Below, one piece after another: positions 15,412 to 23,376 of a DNA stretch of 36,278 nt. Numbering within the stretch: position 1 is the first letter of the stretch; each line of letters begins with the position of its first letter. Position numbers and translations under genes: made by a program. The stretch is taken from NCBI GenBank assembly GCA_024679535.1, contig JAIBDF010000019.1, positions 1 to 36,278 on the forward strand, given 5' to 3'. The notes under the pieces are model-generated. The model ran no database searches. It was given only the letters and a program-made list of their open reading frames with translations, and had not been told where the DNA came from. Origin of the DNA: Chromatiales bacterium (lineage in GTDB: Bacteria > Pseudomonadota > Gammaproteobacteria > Steroidobacterales > Woeseiaceae).

Positions 15412-16505
15412 AGTCGCTGTCACGCCTGCTCGCTATCACCAAGAAGGAAGTGCGGCAATTGCTTCGCGACCGGCTGACGTTCGGCATGATCGTTGGCATT
15501 CCGGTCATCCAGATGCTCCTGTTTGGCTACGCGATCAACACCGACGTGCGCAATCTCCGGACGGCGGTCTCCGACCAGGCGAACACGCACCTGTCGCAGC
15601 AGTTCATCGCCGAACTCAGGGAGACGCAGGTCGTCGACATCGTGGAGTTCGTCAGTACGCCGGCAGCACTCGAGGAGCACCTGCGTATCGGCGAAATCTC
15701 TGTTGGGGTCGTAATCCCGGCGGACTTTGATCGGCGCGTAATCGATCCCGAGCGGCCGGCAGTACACCTGCTCGTTGACGGCAGCGACCCAACGATATCG
15801 AATGTCGCCATCCAGCTGCGCAATATGCCGATCGCGTTCGATACGCGCGCAGCCAAGCGCCGCAGCAATAATATCGAGGTGCGACCCAGCTACAACCCGG
15901 AGCGCCGCACGCCGGTCAACATAATCCCTGGCCTGATGGGCGTCATTCTGACCCTGACGATGATGCTGTTTACAGCCGTTGCCATCGTACGCGAGCGAGA
16001 ACGTGGCAATCTCGAGTTGTTAATTAATACGCCGGTCAGCTCGGCCGAGCTCATGATCGGCAAGGTCATTCCTTATGTCGTGATCGGCATGATTCAGCTC
16101 GCACTGATCCTGATTGTGGGTGACGTGTTGTTCCAGGTGCCAATGCGGGGCAGCGTGCTGGATTTGTACCTCGCATCGGGTGCGTTCATCGCGGCCAACC
16201 TGTCTCTCGGCCTGGTGATATCGACAGTGGCAAAGACGCAGTTTCAGGCCATGCAGATGACGTTTTTCGTACTGATGCCGTCGATCCTGCTGTCCGGCTT
16301 CGTGTTCCCGTTTGACGGCATGCCCCCTGTGGCCCAATACCTGGGCGAGATTCTGCCGGTCACCCACTATATTCGCCTGACGCGCGGCATCATGCTACGC
16401 GACGCGGCGCTTATCGAGCTTTATCCAGAGCTGATCGCGCTGGGCATCTTTACGCTCCTCGCGATGACCGGCGCCGCATTGCGCTTCACGAAACGGCTGG
16501 ACTAG
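15408..16505 (+). CDS. ABC-2 type permease
   Basis: A 365-residue inner-membrane protein. One N-terminal membrane helix (TFGMIVGIPVIQMLLFGYAI, about 25-44) is followed by a ~130-residue periplasmic domain. Five further helices form the C-terminal ABC-2 domain, including IIPGLMGVILTLTMMLFTAVAIVRERERGNLELL, the classic segment with its cytoplasmic E-R-E-R-G-x-x-E loop. This topology is that of YbhS/YbhR-like drug exporters. The gene is coupled to the ATPase by a 4 bp overlap. Only one permease is encoded, so a homodimer is expected. The substrate is unknown. Confidence 0.92.
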   Translation: MKSLSRLLAITKKEVRQLLRDRLTFGMIVGIPVIQMLLFGYAINTDVRNLRTAVSDQANTHLSQQFIAELRETQVVDIVEFVSTPAALEEHLRIGEISVGVVIPADFDRRVIDPERPAVHLLVDGSDPTISNVAIQLRNMPIAFDTRAAKRRSNNIEVRPSYNPERRTPVNIIPGLMGVILTLTMMLFTAVAIVRERERGNLELLINTPVSSAELMIGKVIPYVVIGMIQLALILIVGDVLFQVPMRGSVLDLYLASGAFIAANLSLGLVISTVAKTQFQAMQMTFFVLMPSILLSGFVFPFDGMPPVAQYLGEILPVTHYIRLTRGIMLRDAALIELYPELIALGIFTLLAMTGAALRFTKRLD

Positions 16506-16509
16506 CCAA

Positions 16510-17154
16510 ATGGCTCCCAATCTGGTCCAATCACCGCCCATGACAGCTCAATCCACACAAAAACCCACGGTTTTCATTGTCGACGACGATGCGGCGATTC
16601 GTTTCGCCATGCAGGCGCTCATGGATTCCGTCAATCTGGATCACGAGATTTTTGCCTCAGGCGATGAGTTTCTTGAAAAAATATCGGAGCAGCGACCCGG
16701 TTGCCTGGTACTCGACATCCGCATGCCGGGTCTCGGCGGACTCGAGTTACAGGAAGAGTTGATCAAGCGTGGCAATACGCTGCCGATCATCTTCATTACG
16801 GGTCATGGCGACGTACCGATGGCAGTCGAAGCTATGCAAAAAGGCGCCGTTGATTTTATCCAGAAGCCATTCCGCGATCAGGAACTGCTCGATCGCATTC
16901 GCGAAGCACTCGAAACCGATGAAGAGCGTCGTGAGGAACAGCAGCATCATGCGGAAGTGGTCGAACGGCTCCATCGGCTCACCAACCGCGAGCGCGAAGT
17001 TTTCGACCTCGTTGTCACGGGCAAGCCCAACAAGGTCATCGCCTATGAACTAGGCGTCAGCCAACGCACGGTCGAAATTCATCGTGCACGCGTTATGGAG
17101 AAGATGCAGGCAAGGTCCCTTGCGGACCTCGTCAAGATGCATATGACCGCCTGA
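16510..17154 (+). CDS. FixJ-family response regulator (REC-LuxR HTH)
   Basis: A 214-residue two-domain regulator. The receiver domain (about 19-135) has the acidic pocket IVDDD at 23-27, phospho-acceptor Asp 69 in VLDIRMPG, the Thr of FITGHGD and the Lys of DFIQKPF. The latter two phrases are typical of the FixJ/TodT branch. A LuxR-type helix-turn-helix follows (LTNREREVFDLVVTG, then VSQRTVEIHRARVMEKM). A second in-frame ATG at 16540 may be the true start. It lies only 4 bp after the ABC permease gene, so it can be co-transcribed with it. No kinase is adjacent; the nearest is the hybrid PAS kinase at 18995-20896. Pairing with that kinase and control of cbb3 are inference. Confidence 0.9.
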   Translation: MAPNLVQSPPMTAQSTQKPTVFIVDDDAAIRFAMQALMDSVNLDHEIFASGDEFLEKISEQRPGCLVLDIRMPGLGGLELQEELIKRGNTLPIIFITGHGDVPMAVEAMQKGAVDFIQKPFRDQELLDRIREALETDEERREEQQHHAEVVERLHRLTNREREVFDLVVTGKPNKVIAYELGVSQRTVEIHRARVMEKMQARSLADLVKMHMTA

Positions 17155-17164
17155 CCGCGGCCCG

Positions 17165-17515
17165 TTATGAATGTCGACGCCGGTGTTCACCAAACTCCGC
17201 GCAATCAATGCACTCATCTGCGTAAGGGTAGACTTCCAGTCGGCCCGGCTTGATCGGCGTACCGCACTCGACACAGATTCCGTAATCACCGGCGTCCAGT
17301 CGCAGCAATGCCGTCGAAATTTTTGCGAGCTCGTGTCGAGCCTCGTTACCCAGCGCGTCGACAACTTCATGGTCTTCGAGCTGCTTTGCACGCTCTTTAG
17401 AGTCGGCTTCATAACCACGCCGCAAATTCGCACAAATGCGATCAAGGCGTGTTGCAAGTTCAGTCTTTTTGGTTTCGAGAACCCGTCTGAGCTCCTCGTT
17501 TCGGCCGCCCGACAT
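17165..17515 (-). CDS. DksA/TraR-family C4 zinc-finger protein
   Basis: A 116-residue protein with a helical N-terminus (RRVLETKKTELATRLDRICANL) and a C-terminal four-cysteine zinc finger, GICVECGTPI ... ECIDCAEF, the DksA/TraR pattern. DksA-like proteins bind RNA polymerase through its secondary channel and tune transcription with ppGpp. It is shorter than true DksA (about 150) and its coiled-coil tip is not the canonical one, so it is probably a paralogue. I chose ATG 17515 because GGGAG lies 7 bases before it; ATG 17539 would add eight residues but lacks a clear ribosome site. It is convergent with the response regulator and divergent from the universal stress gene. Confidence 0.85.
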   Translation of the reverse strand: MSGGRNEELRRVLETKKTELATRLDRICANLRRGYEADSKERAKQLEDHEVVDALGNEARHELAKISTALLRLDAGDYGICVECGTPIKPGRLEVYPYADECIDCAEFGEHRRRHS

Positions 17516-17551
17516 CCTGTTCTCCCGCACAGAGTTCATGCCTGACTGTAA

Positions 17552-17612
17552 GCGGTTAGGGGGCTTCAGCGTAATCAGTAAAAGTGCTTACCGCCTCATA
17601 AGTACTAACCGC
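17552..17612. repeat. Three GCGGTWAG half-sites between divergent genes
   Basis: GCGGTTAG at 17552-17559 is followed by two inverted copies: CTTACCGC at 17587-17594 and CTAACCGC at 17605-17612. The first and third make a perfect 8-bp inverted repeat, and the two inverted copies are 18 bp apart. They sit in the 194-bp gap between the DksA-like gene and the universal stress gene, where promoters must lie. A regulator binding site is plausible; which regulator is not shown. Confidence 0.4.
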
Positions 17613-17709
17613 TAGATCCTAAGCAACAGGGCGTATGGAAAGCTCCTCGTCGGCGCGTATTCTCAAGGTGAGCCTTTGAACAGGTCCTTTTTCTGCGTCT
17701 GGTGCGACA

Positions 17710-18672
17710 ATGAATAAAATTAAAAGAATTCTCGCCGTGGTCGACCCCACTGTGGCAGACCAACCTGCAGTGCGCCGTGCTGCCTGGTTGGCTAAGAAAA
17801 GCGGTGCCGAACTCGAGATGCTCGTGTGCTACTACAATGAGTACCTGAGTGGGGATCGGCTGTTCGATTCGCCGTCGCTGGAGAAAGCACGCGACGAAGT
17901 AATTGAAAATTACGAAAAACACCTTGAGTTACTGGCCGAACCGCTGCGCAACAGCGGCATCATGGTCAAAACAAGTGCCCTGTGGGATCACCCCCTTTTC
18001 GAAGGCATTGTGCGCCGGGCTATCGAGTCGGGAAGCGACCTTGTCGTCAAGGATACGCATCACCACTCCGTGGTCACGCGTGCGCTCCTGACCAATACGG
18101 ACTGGAACCTTATTCGCACGTGCCCGGTACCGCTGTGGCTGGTGAAACCCCAGGAGGTCGCGGAGCCGCCGGTGTTTGTTGCTGCCATCGACCCAATGCA
18201 CCAGAACGACAAGCCAGCGGCCCTGGACGACGAGATCATGCACGTCGCCAAAGATATTTCCGCCATAGTGCAAGGCGATGTGCATGCATTTCATGCCTAT
18301 GACCCGCGTATCGCCGTCGCTACGGCGACGGCCAATGCTTACATCCCCGTATCGCTGCCGTTCGACGAAATCGAACAGCAAATGCACGAGGACCACGCGA
18401 AACGCTTTAAGGAAATCACGACATTCCACAAAGTCGCCGATGACAATGCGCATCTGGTCGCCGGCCTGACCCATGAAGAACTGCCATTGATCTCTGAAAA
18501 ACTCAAAGCCGACGTCGTCGTAATGGGCGCCGTGGCGCGCAACCGCTGGAAACGCCTGTTTATTGGCGCAACCGCTGAGCGCACGCTTGAAGACCTGCCC
18601 TGTGATCTTCTGATCATTAAACCAGACTGGTTCCAGACACCGGTCGGCCTTGAGAACCACGAAGCCGCTTGA
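17710..18672 (+). CDS. Tandem universal stress protein (UspE-like)
   Basis: A 320-residue protein made of two Usp domains, about 1-150 and 155-310, matching the length of E. coli UspE (316). The first opens MNKIKRILAVVDPTVADQPA. The second opens VFVAAIDPMHQNDKP and ends with the nucleotide-binding style motif DVVVMGAVARNRWKRLFIGATAERTLEDLPCDLLIIKPDW, in which G-x2-x-R-x9-G-x-T-A can be read. Universal stress proteins are cytoplasmic factors raised in growth arrest and oxygen limitation. No clear Shine-Dalgarno precedes the ATG. It is monocistronic and ends in the strong terminator at 18698-18742. Its position beside a PAS kinase and cbb3 genes fits a low-oxygen regulon, as inference. Confidence 0.9.
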   Translation: MNKIKRILAVVDPTVADQPAVRRAAWLAKKSGAELEMLVCYYNEYLSGDRLFDSPSLEKARDEVIENYEKHLELLAEPLRNSGIMVKTSALWDHPLFEGIVRRAIESGSDLVVKDTHHHSVVTRALLTNTDWNLIRTCPVPLWLVKPQEVAEPPVFVAAIDPMHQNDKPAALDDEIMHVAKDISAIVQGDVHAFHAYDPRIAVATATANAYIPVSLPFDEIEQQMHEDHAKRFKEITTFHKVADDNAHLVAGLTHEELPLISEKLKADVVVMGAVARNRWKRLFIGATAERTLEDLPCDLLIIKPDWFQTPVGLENHEAA

Positions 18673-18697
18673 TTCCTACCAGGATCTGAAACGGCCG

Positions 18698-18742
18698 AAG
18701 GGGACAGTCACCTCGTAAAAAGGTGACTGTCCCCTTTTTTTT
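18698..18742 (+). terminator. Rho-independent terminator / REP-like palindrome
   Basis: A perfect 16-bp stem (AAGGGGACAGTCACCT at 18698-18713, complement at 18721-18736) with a 7-nt loop CGTAAAA runs into eight T residues (18735-18742). It lies 25 bp after the universal stress gene and should terminate it. The long perfect stem resembles dispersed palindromes seen in many gammaproteobacteria, so it could also be a repeat element serving as terminator. Confidence 0.8.
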
Positions 18743-18773
18743 GCGGGGTGACGGCTTCTGTTTGGCGGGACAC

Positions 18774-18810
18774 AAAAAAATCGGGGCCCGATTCAGAGAA
18801 CCGGGCCCCG
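18774..18810 (-). terminator. Rho-independent terminator of the histidine kinase transcript
   Basis: Read on the minus strand: a GC-rich 9-bp stem CGGGGCCCG (18802-18810) pairing with CGGGCCCCG (18782-18790), an 11-nt loop, one A, then seven T residues (complement of the A run 18774-18780). It lies about 185 bp after the kinase stop codon, so the kinase mRNA would carry a long 3' region. Confidence 0.75.
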
Positions 18811-18813
18811 CTG

Positions 18814-18909
18814 TTACAGCGTCCTACTGCGCTCTAGTAGTTGGCTGCGAACCTGGGTCCAAAGGTCGTTGGGATCGACCAGCGCCGACTTTGACGAAAT
18901 TTTCCGCAT
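18814..18909 (-). CDS. Possible 31-residue small protein
   Basis: An ATG at 18909 opens 31 codons ending in TAA at 18814, three bases before the minus-strand terminator stem. The peptide begins MRKISSKSALVDPNDLW and continues with an amphipathic, Arg-rich stretch (QVRSQLLERSR). It lies 85 bp after the kinase gene on the same strand and probably on the same transcript. No good ribosome site is visible (TTACTTATTTCCGA precedes the ATG), and I recognise no family. It may be chance. Confidence 0.25.
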   Translation of the reverse strand: MRKISSKSALVDPNDLWTQVRSQLLERSRTL

Positions 18910-18994
18910 TCGGAAATAAGTAATAAGGCCTACCCAGGACAGGCTAGATCGTGGAAGTAGTGCCGACCGGGTCGCTCCTCAGCTGGCTCAGTTT

Positions 18995-20896
18995 CTAATC
19001 CTGCGGAACCCTGCCAGTTGCAACTGCACGGCGAGCCGCCGACAGCAGCCGATTCGTATCGATTGGTTTTGACATCAGCGTGCAGTTATCGAGCAGGCGC
19101 GCATCCTTCACGACCTTCGAGGTGTCGCCGCTAACGATAAACGCCGGAATCATCTCACCATAGTACTTACGAATAAGGCTGACTGCCTCAACACCCGTGG
19201 AACCATCGAGCAAATGGAAGTCCGATATGAGCAGCGCGGGTGTCTCTGCGACGTGCTGCATGAGTGCGCGCGCCTCGGGCGCAGATGCCGCGGTGGCAAC
19301 CTGGTAGCCCTCAGCCTCAAGCAACAAGCCCCAGGCATTCGCAACATTCACGTCGTCTTCGATCAGGACGACCATTCCGGATGCCGTTGCATGGACACCT
19401 GTGTCACTGATCTTGTCCAAATCTACCGTCGCGTCTGATTCGTCTACGGACGGCATGGACACACTGAAACAGGAGCCCCGGCCTACATCAGACTCAACAT
19501 TAATGGTCAGCTTAAGAAGCTCGGAAAGACGTTTGACAATCGCAAGCCCGAGACCAAAGCCCTCCTTGCTGGCGCCTCGCGTTTTCACCTGGTGGAATTC
19601 GCGGAAAATCTCGTCGAGTTCCTCTTCGGCGATACCAATTCCTGTGTCAGTCACCTTAATCACGCAGTTTCCGCCCTGCTCGACGCACTCGAGTCGCACA
19701 CTGCCCTTGTCGGTGTAGCGAATCGCGTTCGAGACCAGATTCTGGATAACCTCGGCGAGCAGGTTGGGGTCGCTGTTGATAACAGACGTACTCGCGGCGG
19801 ACGAAAATTCGAGGCCCGTGTGTTGCGCCTGCCGGGCGAATTCATCGGACAGACGATCGATCAACCGTTTGATCGGGAACACCTCAAGTTCCGGTATCAC
19901 CGCACCGGCATCCAGGCGACTGATATCAAGCAATGAATTGAGCAGGTTGGTCATCGCTGTTAGCGAATGCTCCTGACTCTCGATCATCTGCAGCGCGCGC
20001 TCGTCGGTCACGGTGCGCCGCAATGCCCCATTCAGCAGGCTTAGTGCCTGCACCGGCTGACGCAGATCGTGGCTTGCGGCCGCCAGAAATGCACTGTTCG
20101 CCTTGTTCGCGCGCTCTGCCACCTGCCGCGCAGCGATGATCTCATCCTCCATGCGCTTGCGCTCAGTCACGTCGCGAATAACGCTGGAAACAAAACGGCC
20201 AGCACGCGATTGCACGGGGCTGAGACTGATTTCTACGGGGAATTCGCTGCCGTCCTGTCGTCGTGCAAGAAGCGCGGCACCGGTGCCCATCGGTCGGAGG
20301 CGCGGACTGGACTGAAAACTCCGCCGATGCGCCTTGTGTTGCATATGCAGGCGATCCGGCAACAGCATTTCAATAGTACGCCCCAGCATCTCCTCCCGTT
20401 CGTAACCAAACATCTCCTCTGCCTGGGCATTTACGATCGCAATCTTGCCGTGCTCGTCGATGATGACCATGGCATCCGGCGCCGAGTCCAGCAGATGCCG
20501 GAAATACGCTTCGGAGTCGTCCACGATATTGATTTGCCGGATCGTACTGGTGACCAGGAGACCATCGTCAGTCTCGATCGGGTTGAGTCCGATCTCGCAC
20601 CGGAAGGTTCTGCCGTCCTTGCGGCAACCATAGAGTTCCAGACCCGAGACCATGGGCCTCCCACGGGGTGATTCGTGATAGCTGTCGCGCAGCGCGCGAT
20701 GCCGGTCTCGGTGTTTCATTGGAATCAGATCTTCAATCGACTTCCCGATCATTTCGCCGGCGTCATATCTGAACAGCGCCTCGGCATGATCGTTCGCCAG
20801 CCGAATAATTCCTTCGCGATCCGTGATGATCGTGGCATCAGCCGACGAATGCAGAATCTGGCCGACAATATCGGCCGGCAGTGGAACTTTGTTCAT
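18995..20896 (-). CDS. Hybrid sensor histidine kinase, PAS-PAS-HisKA-HATPase-REC
   Basis: About 633 residues, no membrane helix, so a cytoplasmic sensor. Order, numbered from ATG 20896: PAS1 (about 10-125), PAS2 (130-245, ending VIRDVTERKRMEDE), HisKA with phospho-His 276 in AAASHDLRQPVQAL, HATPase with N-box QNLVSNAIRYT (Asn 386) and G-boxes DTGIGIAEEE and GFGLGLAIVKRL, then a receiver domain with Asp 559 in LLISDFHLLDG. Both PAS domains have a His (66 and 187) where FixL has its heme His, but lack the FixL distal Arg. An in-frame TTG at 20911 could be an earlier start. It is divergent from ccoN with 235 bp between starts. The likely partner is the FixJ-type regulator at 16510. Confidence 0.9.
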   Translation of the reverse strand: MNKVPLPADIVGQILHSSADATIITDREGIIRLANDHAEALFRYDAGEMIGKSIEDLIPMKHRDRHRALRDSYHESPRGRPMVSGLELYGCRKDGRTFRCEIGLNPIETDDGLLVTSTIRQINIVDDSEAYFRHLLDSAPDAMVIIDEHGKIAIVNAQAEEMFGYEREEMLGRTIEMLLPDRLHMQHKAHRRSFQSSPRLRPMGTGAALLARRQDGSEFPVEISLSPVQSRAGRFVSSVIRDVTERKRMEDEIIAARQVAERANKANSAFLAAASHDLRQPVQALSLLNGALRRTVTDERALQMIESQEHSLTAMTNLLNSLLDISRLDAGAVIPELEVFPIKRLIDRLSDEFARQAQHTGLEFSSAASTSVINSDPNLLAEVIQNLVSNAIRYTDKGSVRLECVEQGGNCVIKVTDTGIGIAEEELDEIFREFHQVKTRGASKEGFGLGLAIVKRLSELLKLTINVESDVGRGSCFSVSMPSVDESDATVDLDKISDTGVHATASGMVVLIEDDVNVANAWGLLLEAEGYQVATAASAPEARALMQHVAETPALLISDFHLLDGSTGVEAVSLIRKYYGEMIPAFIVSGDTSKVVKDARLLDNCTLMSKPIDTNRLLSAARRAVATGRVPQD

Positions 20897-20980
20897 CAGG
20901 TCTTCTAACAAGATTATTCGATTCCCGGATTATAAACGCACAAAGCCGCAAATCTCCTCATTTTTCAGTCGCTCTTGTCC

Positions 20981-21004
20981 ATACGTATCCCTACCTATAC
21001 GTAT
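20981..21004. promoter_or_regulatory. Tandem ATACGTAT palindromes upstream of ccoN and the kinase
   Basis: Two identical 8-bp palindromes, ATACGTAT, at 20981-20988 and 20997-21004, are spaced 16 bp start to start, about one and a half helix turns. The core TACGTA fits the core of the published FixJ site GTAMGTAG, though both flanking bases differ. TATATT (21002-21007) or TAGAAT (21007-21012) could be the -10 element for ccoN just downstream. No FNR box was found in this intergenic region. The site could serve the FixJ-family regulator at 16510; this is inference. Confidence 0.5.
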
Positions 21005-21131
21005 ATTAGAATTTGCTTGATAGCTTGCCGAAGTTATACTCCGTAACTTCATCACAAAGAGCCGCATATCGGGCCGTTCGGTCGAAACGTTATAGCTCGA
21101 AGATAATCCAATACAAAACAGGGGTCCTACG

Positions 21132-22583
21132 TTGGACACAGCAGCTTCCTATAATGACAAGGTAGTCCGCCAGTTCTCGATCATGGTCGTGATCTGGGGA
21201 ATTGTCGGAATGCTCGTCGGTGTGCTTATCGCCGCGCAGCTCATCTGGCCGCAACTAAACTTTGATCTGCCCTTCCTGACCTACAGCCGCCTGCGGCCAC
21301 TGCATACCAACGCGGTAATTTTCGCGTTCGGCGGATCAGCGCTCTTCGCGACGTCATACTACGTCGTACAGCGCACCTGCCATGTGCGACTCGCGTTCGA
21401 CAAGCTGGCTGCATTCACATTCTGGGGTTGGCAGCTCATCATCGTACTGGCCGCTGTAACCCTGCCCCTGGGCATTACGCAGAGCAAGGAATACGCGGAA
21501 CTCGAATGGCCGATTGATCTGCTGATCACCGTCGTCTGGGTTGCGTATGCCATCGTGTTCTTCGCAACGATCGCCAAGCGCCGGATCAAGCACATCTACG
21601 TGGCCAACTGGTTTTACGGGGCATTCATCATCACCGTCGCCGTACTTCACATCTTCAACAACCTGGCGATACCTGTCACGCTGACCAAGTCGTACAGCAT
21701 CTACACGGGCGTCGTCGATGCCATGATGCAATGGTGGTACGGCCATAATGCCGTGGGCTTCTTCCTCACCGCAGGCTTCCTCGGCATGATGTACTACTTC
21801 GTGCCAAAGCAGGCCGGACGTCCCGTGTACTCCTACCGCTTGTCGGTTGTCCATTTCTGGTCGCTGATCGCGGTCTACATGTGGGCCGGCCCGCATCACC
21901 TGCATTACACGTCTCTGCCGGACTGGGCACAGACGCTCGGCATGGTGTTCTCGATCATCCTGCTGGCACCCAGCTGGGGCGGCATGATCAACGGCATGAT
22001 GACGCTCTCCGGCGCCTGGCATAAGCTGCGCTCGGACCCGATTCTGAAATTTATGATCGTCGCCCTGTCCTTCTACGGCATGTCGACGTTCGAAGGCCCG
22101 ATGATGTCGATCAAGACCGTGAATGCGCTGTCGCATTACACGAACTGGACGATCGGTCACGTGCACTCGGGCGCGCTTGGCTGGGTTGCAATGATGACGA
22201 TCGGCTCGATCTACTCACTGCTGCCACGCCTCTATAATCGTGAGGGCATGTACTCAACCAAGCTCATCGACGTGCATTTCTGGACGTCGACTATCGGTGT
22301 GGTTTTGTACGCGGTATCCATGTGGATCGCCGGTGTTACGGAAGGCCTGATGTGGCGTGCGGTGAACAGTGACGGCACGCTGACCTACTCGTTCGTCGAG
22401 TCACTAAAAGCCGTTGAGCCCTACCACTACTTACGACTGCTCGGTGGCCTCATATTCTTCTCGGGCATGATCATCATGGCTTACAACGTCTGGAAGACGG
22501 TCATCGCGCAGAAACCAGCAGACGTAGCCGTCATGAATCCGGACGACATGTCGACTGACTCGAAAGACGGGGGAGACGACTAA
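21132..22583 (+). CDS. ccoN: Cytochrome cbb3 oxidase subunit I (CcoN)
   Basis: Catalytic heme-copper subunit of the high-affinity terminal oxidase, 483 residues and about twelve membrane helices. Ligand histidines follow the P. stutzeri pattern closely: His 58 (LRPLHTN, low-spin heme), His 205 (WWYGHNAV, CuB), His 255/256 (GPHHLHYT, CuB), His 343 and 345 ([10 protein letters not shown], hemes b3 and b). The start is TTG 21132 with AGGGG eight bases before it; homologues begin with the same [12 protein letters not shown] phrase, so the unusual start codon is credible. It is first in an overlapping gene string, and the ccoO ATG overlaps its stop by one base. Confidence 0.97.
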   Translation: MDTAASYNDKVVRQFSIMVVIWGIVGMLVGVLIAAQLIWPQLNFDLPFLTYSRLRPLHTNAVIFAFGGSALFATSYYVVQRTCHVRLAFDKLAAFTFWGWQLIIVLAAVTLPLGITQSKEYAELEWPIDLLITVVWVAYAIVFFATIAKRRIKHIYVANWFYGAFIITVAVLHIFNNLAIPVTLTKSYSIYTGVVDAMMQWWYGHNAVGFFLTAGFLGMMYYFVPKQAGRPVYSYRLSVVHFWSLIAVYMWAGPHHLHYTSLPDWAQTLGMVFSIILLAPSWGGMINGMMTLSGAWHKLRSDPILKFMIVALSFYGMSTFEGPMMSIKTVNALSHYTNWTIGHVHSGALGWVAMMTIGSIYSLLPRLYNREGMYSTKLIDVHFWTSTIGVVLYAVSMWIAGVTEGLMWRAVNSDGTLTYSFVESLKAVEPYHYLRLLGGLIFFSGMIIMAYNVWKTVIAQKPADVAVMNPDDMSTDSKDGGDD

Positions 22584-23191
22584 TGCGCCATGACACAATT
22601 GAAAAAAGTCTGAACCTGATGGTGGTATTGATCGTCCTTGCGATCAGTATCGGAGGATTGATTGAGATCGTCCCGCTCATGATGAGCTCAGATGTGACTG
22701 AACCGGATGAAGGCATCAGCATCTACAGTCCGCTGCGCCTCGCGGGCCGCGACGTCTATGTCCGCGAGGGTTGCTACAACTGCCATTCGCAGATGATCCG
22801 CCCATTCCGCTCGGAAACAGAACGCTACGGCCCGTTTACGACGGCCGGCGAGACGGTCTACGACCGCCCGTTCCAGTTTGGTTCCAAGCGTACCGGCCCG
22901 GACCTTGCACGTGTCGGCGGTCGCTACTCGGATGACTGGCAACGCCTGCACCTGATGGATCCGCGCGCGCTGGTCCCTGAATCCAACATGCCCGGTTATC
23001 CCTGGCTGGCGGACAACGCAGTAGATCCGGAGCTGGTAACAGCGAAGCTCAGGGCACTGCGACTGCTCGGCGACCCGTACACCGACGAGCAGATTGCCGG
23101 CGCCGCTGCTGCAGTTGAAGGCCGCAGCGAACTCGATGCCCTGGTTGCCTACCTGCAAGAACTCGGCACCAACCGTAAGAACCGCAGGTAA
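22583..23191 (+). CDS. ccoO: Cytochrome cbb3 oxidase subunit II (CcoO), mono-heme cytochrome c
   Basis: A 202-residue membrane-anchored cytochrome c. One N-terminal helix ([22 protein letters not shown]) anchors a periplasmic domain. The single heme motif is C64-YN-C67-H68 in [15 protein letters not shown], followed by the conserved [33 protein letters not shown], where a Met gives the axial ligand. It passes electrons from CcoP toward CcoN. Overlaps ccoN by one base and lies 5 bp before ccoQ. Confidence 0.96.
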   Translation: MRHDTIEKSLNLMVVLIVLAISIGGLIEIVPLMMSSDVTEPDEGISIYSPLRLAGRDVYVREGCYNCHSQMIRPFRSETERYGPFTTAGETVYDRPFQFGSKRTGPDLARVGGRYSDDWQRLHLMDPRALVPESNMPGYPWLADNAVDPELVTAKLRALRLLGDPYTDEQIAGAAAAVEGRSELDALVAYLQELGTNRKNRR

Positions 23192-23196
23192 GTCGC

Positions 23197-23376
23197 ATGG
23201 ATATTAACGACGTACGCGGCATCCTGACGGCGGTCATCTTTTTTGCCTTCATCGGTATTTGGGTGTGGGCCTGGAGCAGTCGCCGTAAGAAAGACTTCGA
23301 GGCTTCCGCGGCGCTTCCATTGGAAGAAGACACTTACATCACTACTATCACTACTAATAAGCGGGAGAACATCTGA
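23197..23376 (+). CDS. ccoQ: Cytochrome cbb3 oxidase small subunit CcoQ
   Basis: A 59-residue protein with one membrane helix (ILTAVIFFAFIGIWVWAW, about 9-26) followed by the basic SSRRKKDFEASAALPLEED stretch that is typical of CcoQ/FixQ. It stabilises the oxidase complex. Its stop overlaps the ccoP start by one base (TGATG). Position between ccoO and ccoP settles the identity. Confidence 0.93.
   Translation: MDINDVRGILTAVIFFAFIGIWVWAWSSRRKKDFEASAALPLEEDTYITTITTNKRENI

Larger units (their letters stand above)
18673..18994. other. 322-bp intergenic region with back-to-back terminators
   Basis: The region separates convergent transcription units (universal stress gene from the left, histidine kinase from the right). 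It holds a plus-strand terminator at 18698-18742, a minus-strand terminator at 18774-18810 and a possible 31-codon minus-strand ORF at 18814-18909. A plus-strand ORF at 18723-18923 runs across the terminators and shows no family resemblance, so I discount it. Nothing recognisable is seen in 18910-18994. Confidence 0.6.

Noticed and set aside
14380..15423. Minus-strand ORF (347 codons) opposite the ABC ATPase
   Set aside because: The plus strand has all ABC ATPase motifs; the reverse frame shows none and overlaps several genes.
18723..18923. Plus-strand ORF of 66 codons after the universal stress gene
   Set aside because: Begins inside the terminator stem and crosses both terminators; no ribosome site or family resemblance.
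20140..20896. Calling the kinase a true heme-FixL
   Set aside because: The His is shared by many non-heme PAS domains and the oxygen-sensing Arg is missing in both PAS domains.
21017..21030. TTGAT half-site upstream of ccoN as an FNR box
   Set aside because: The second half reads TGCCG against ATCAA, one match in five, so it is not a credible FNR site.
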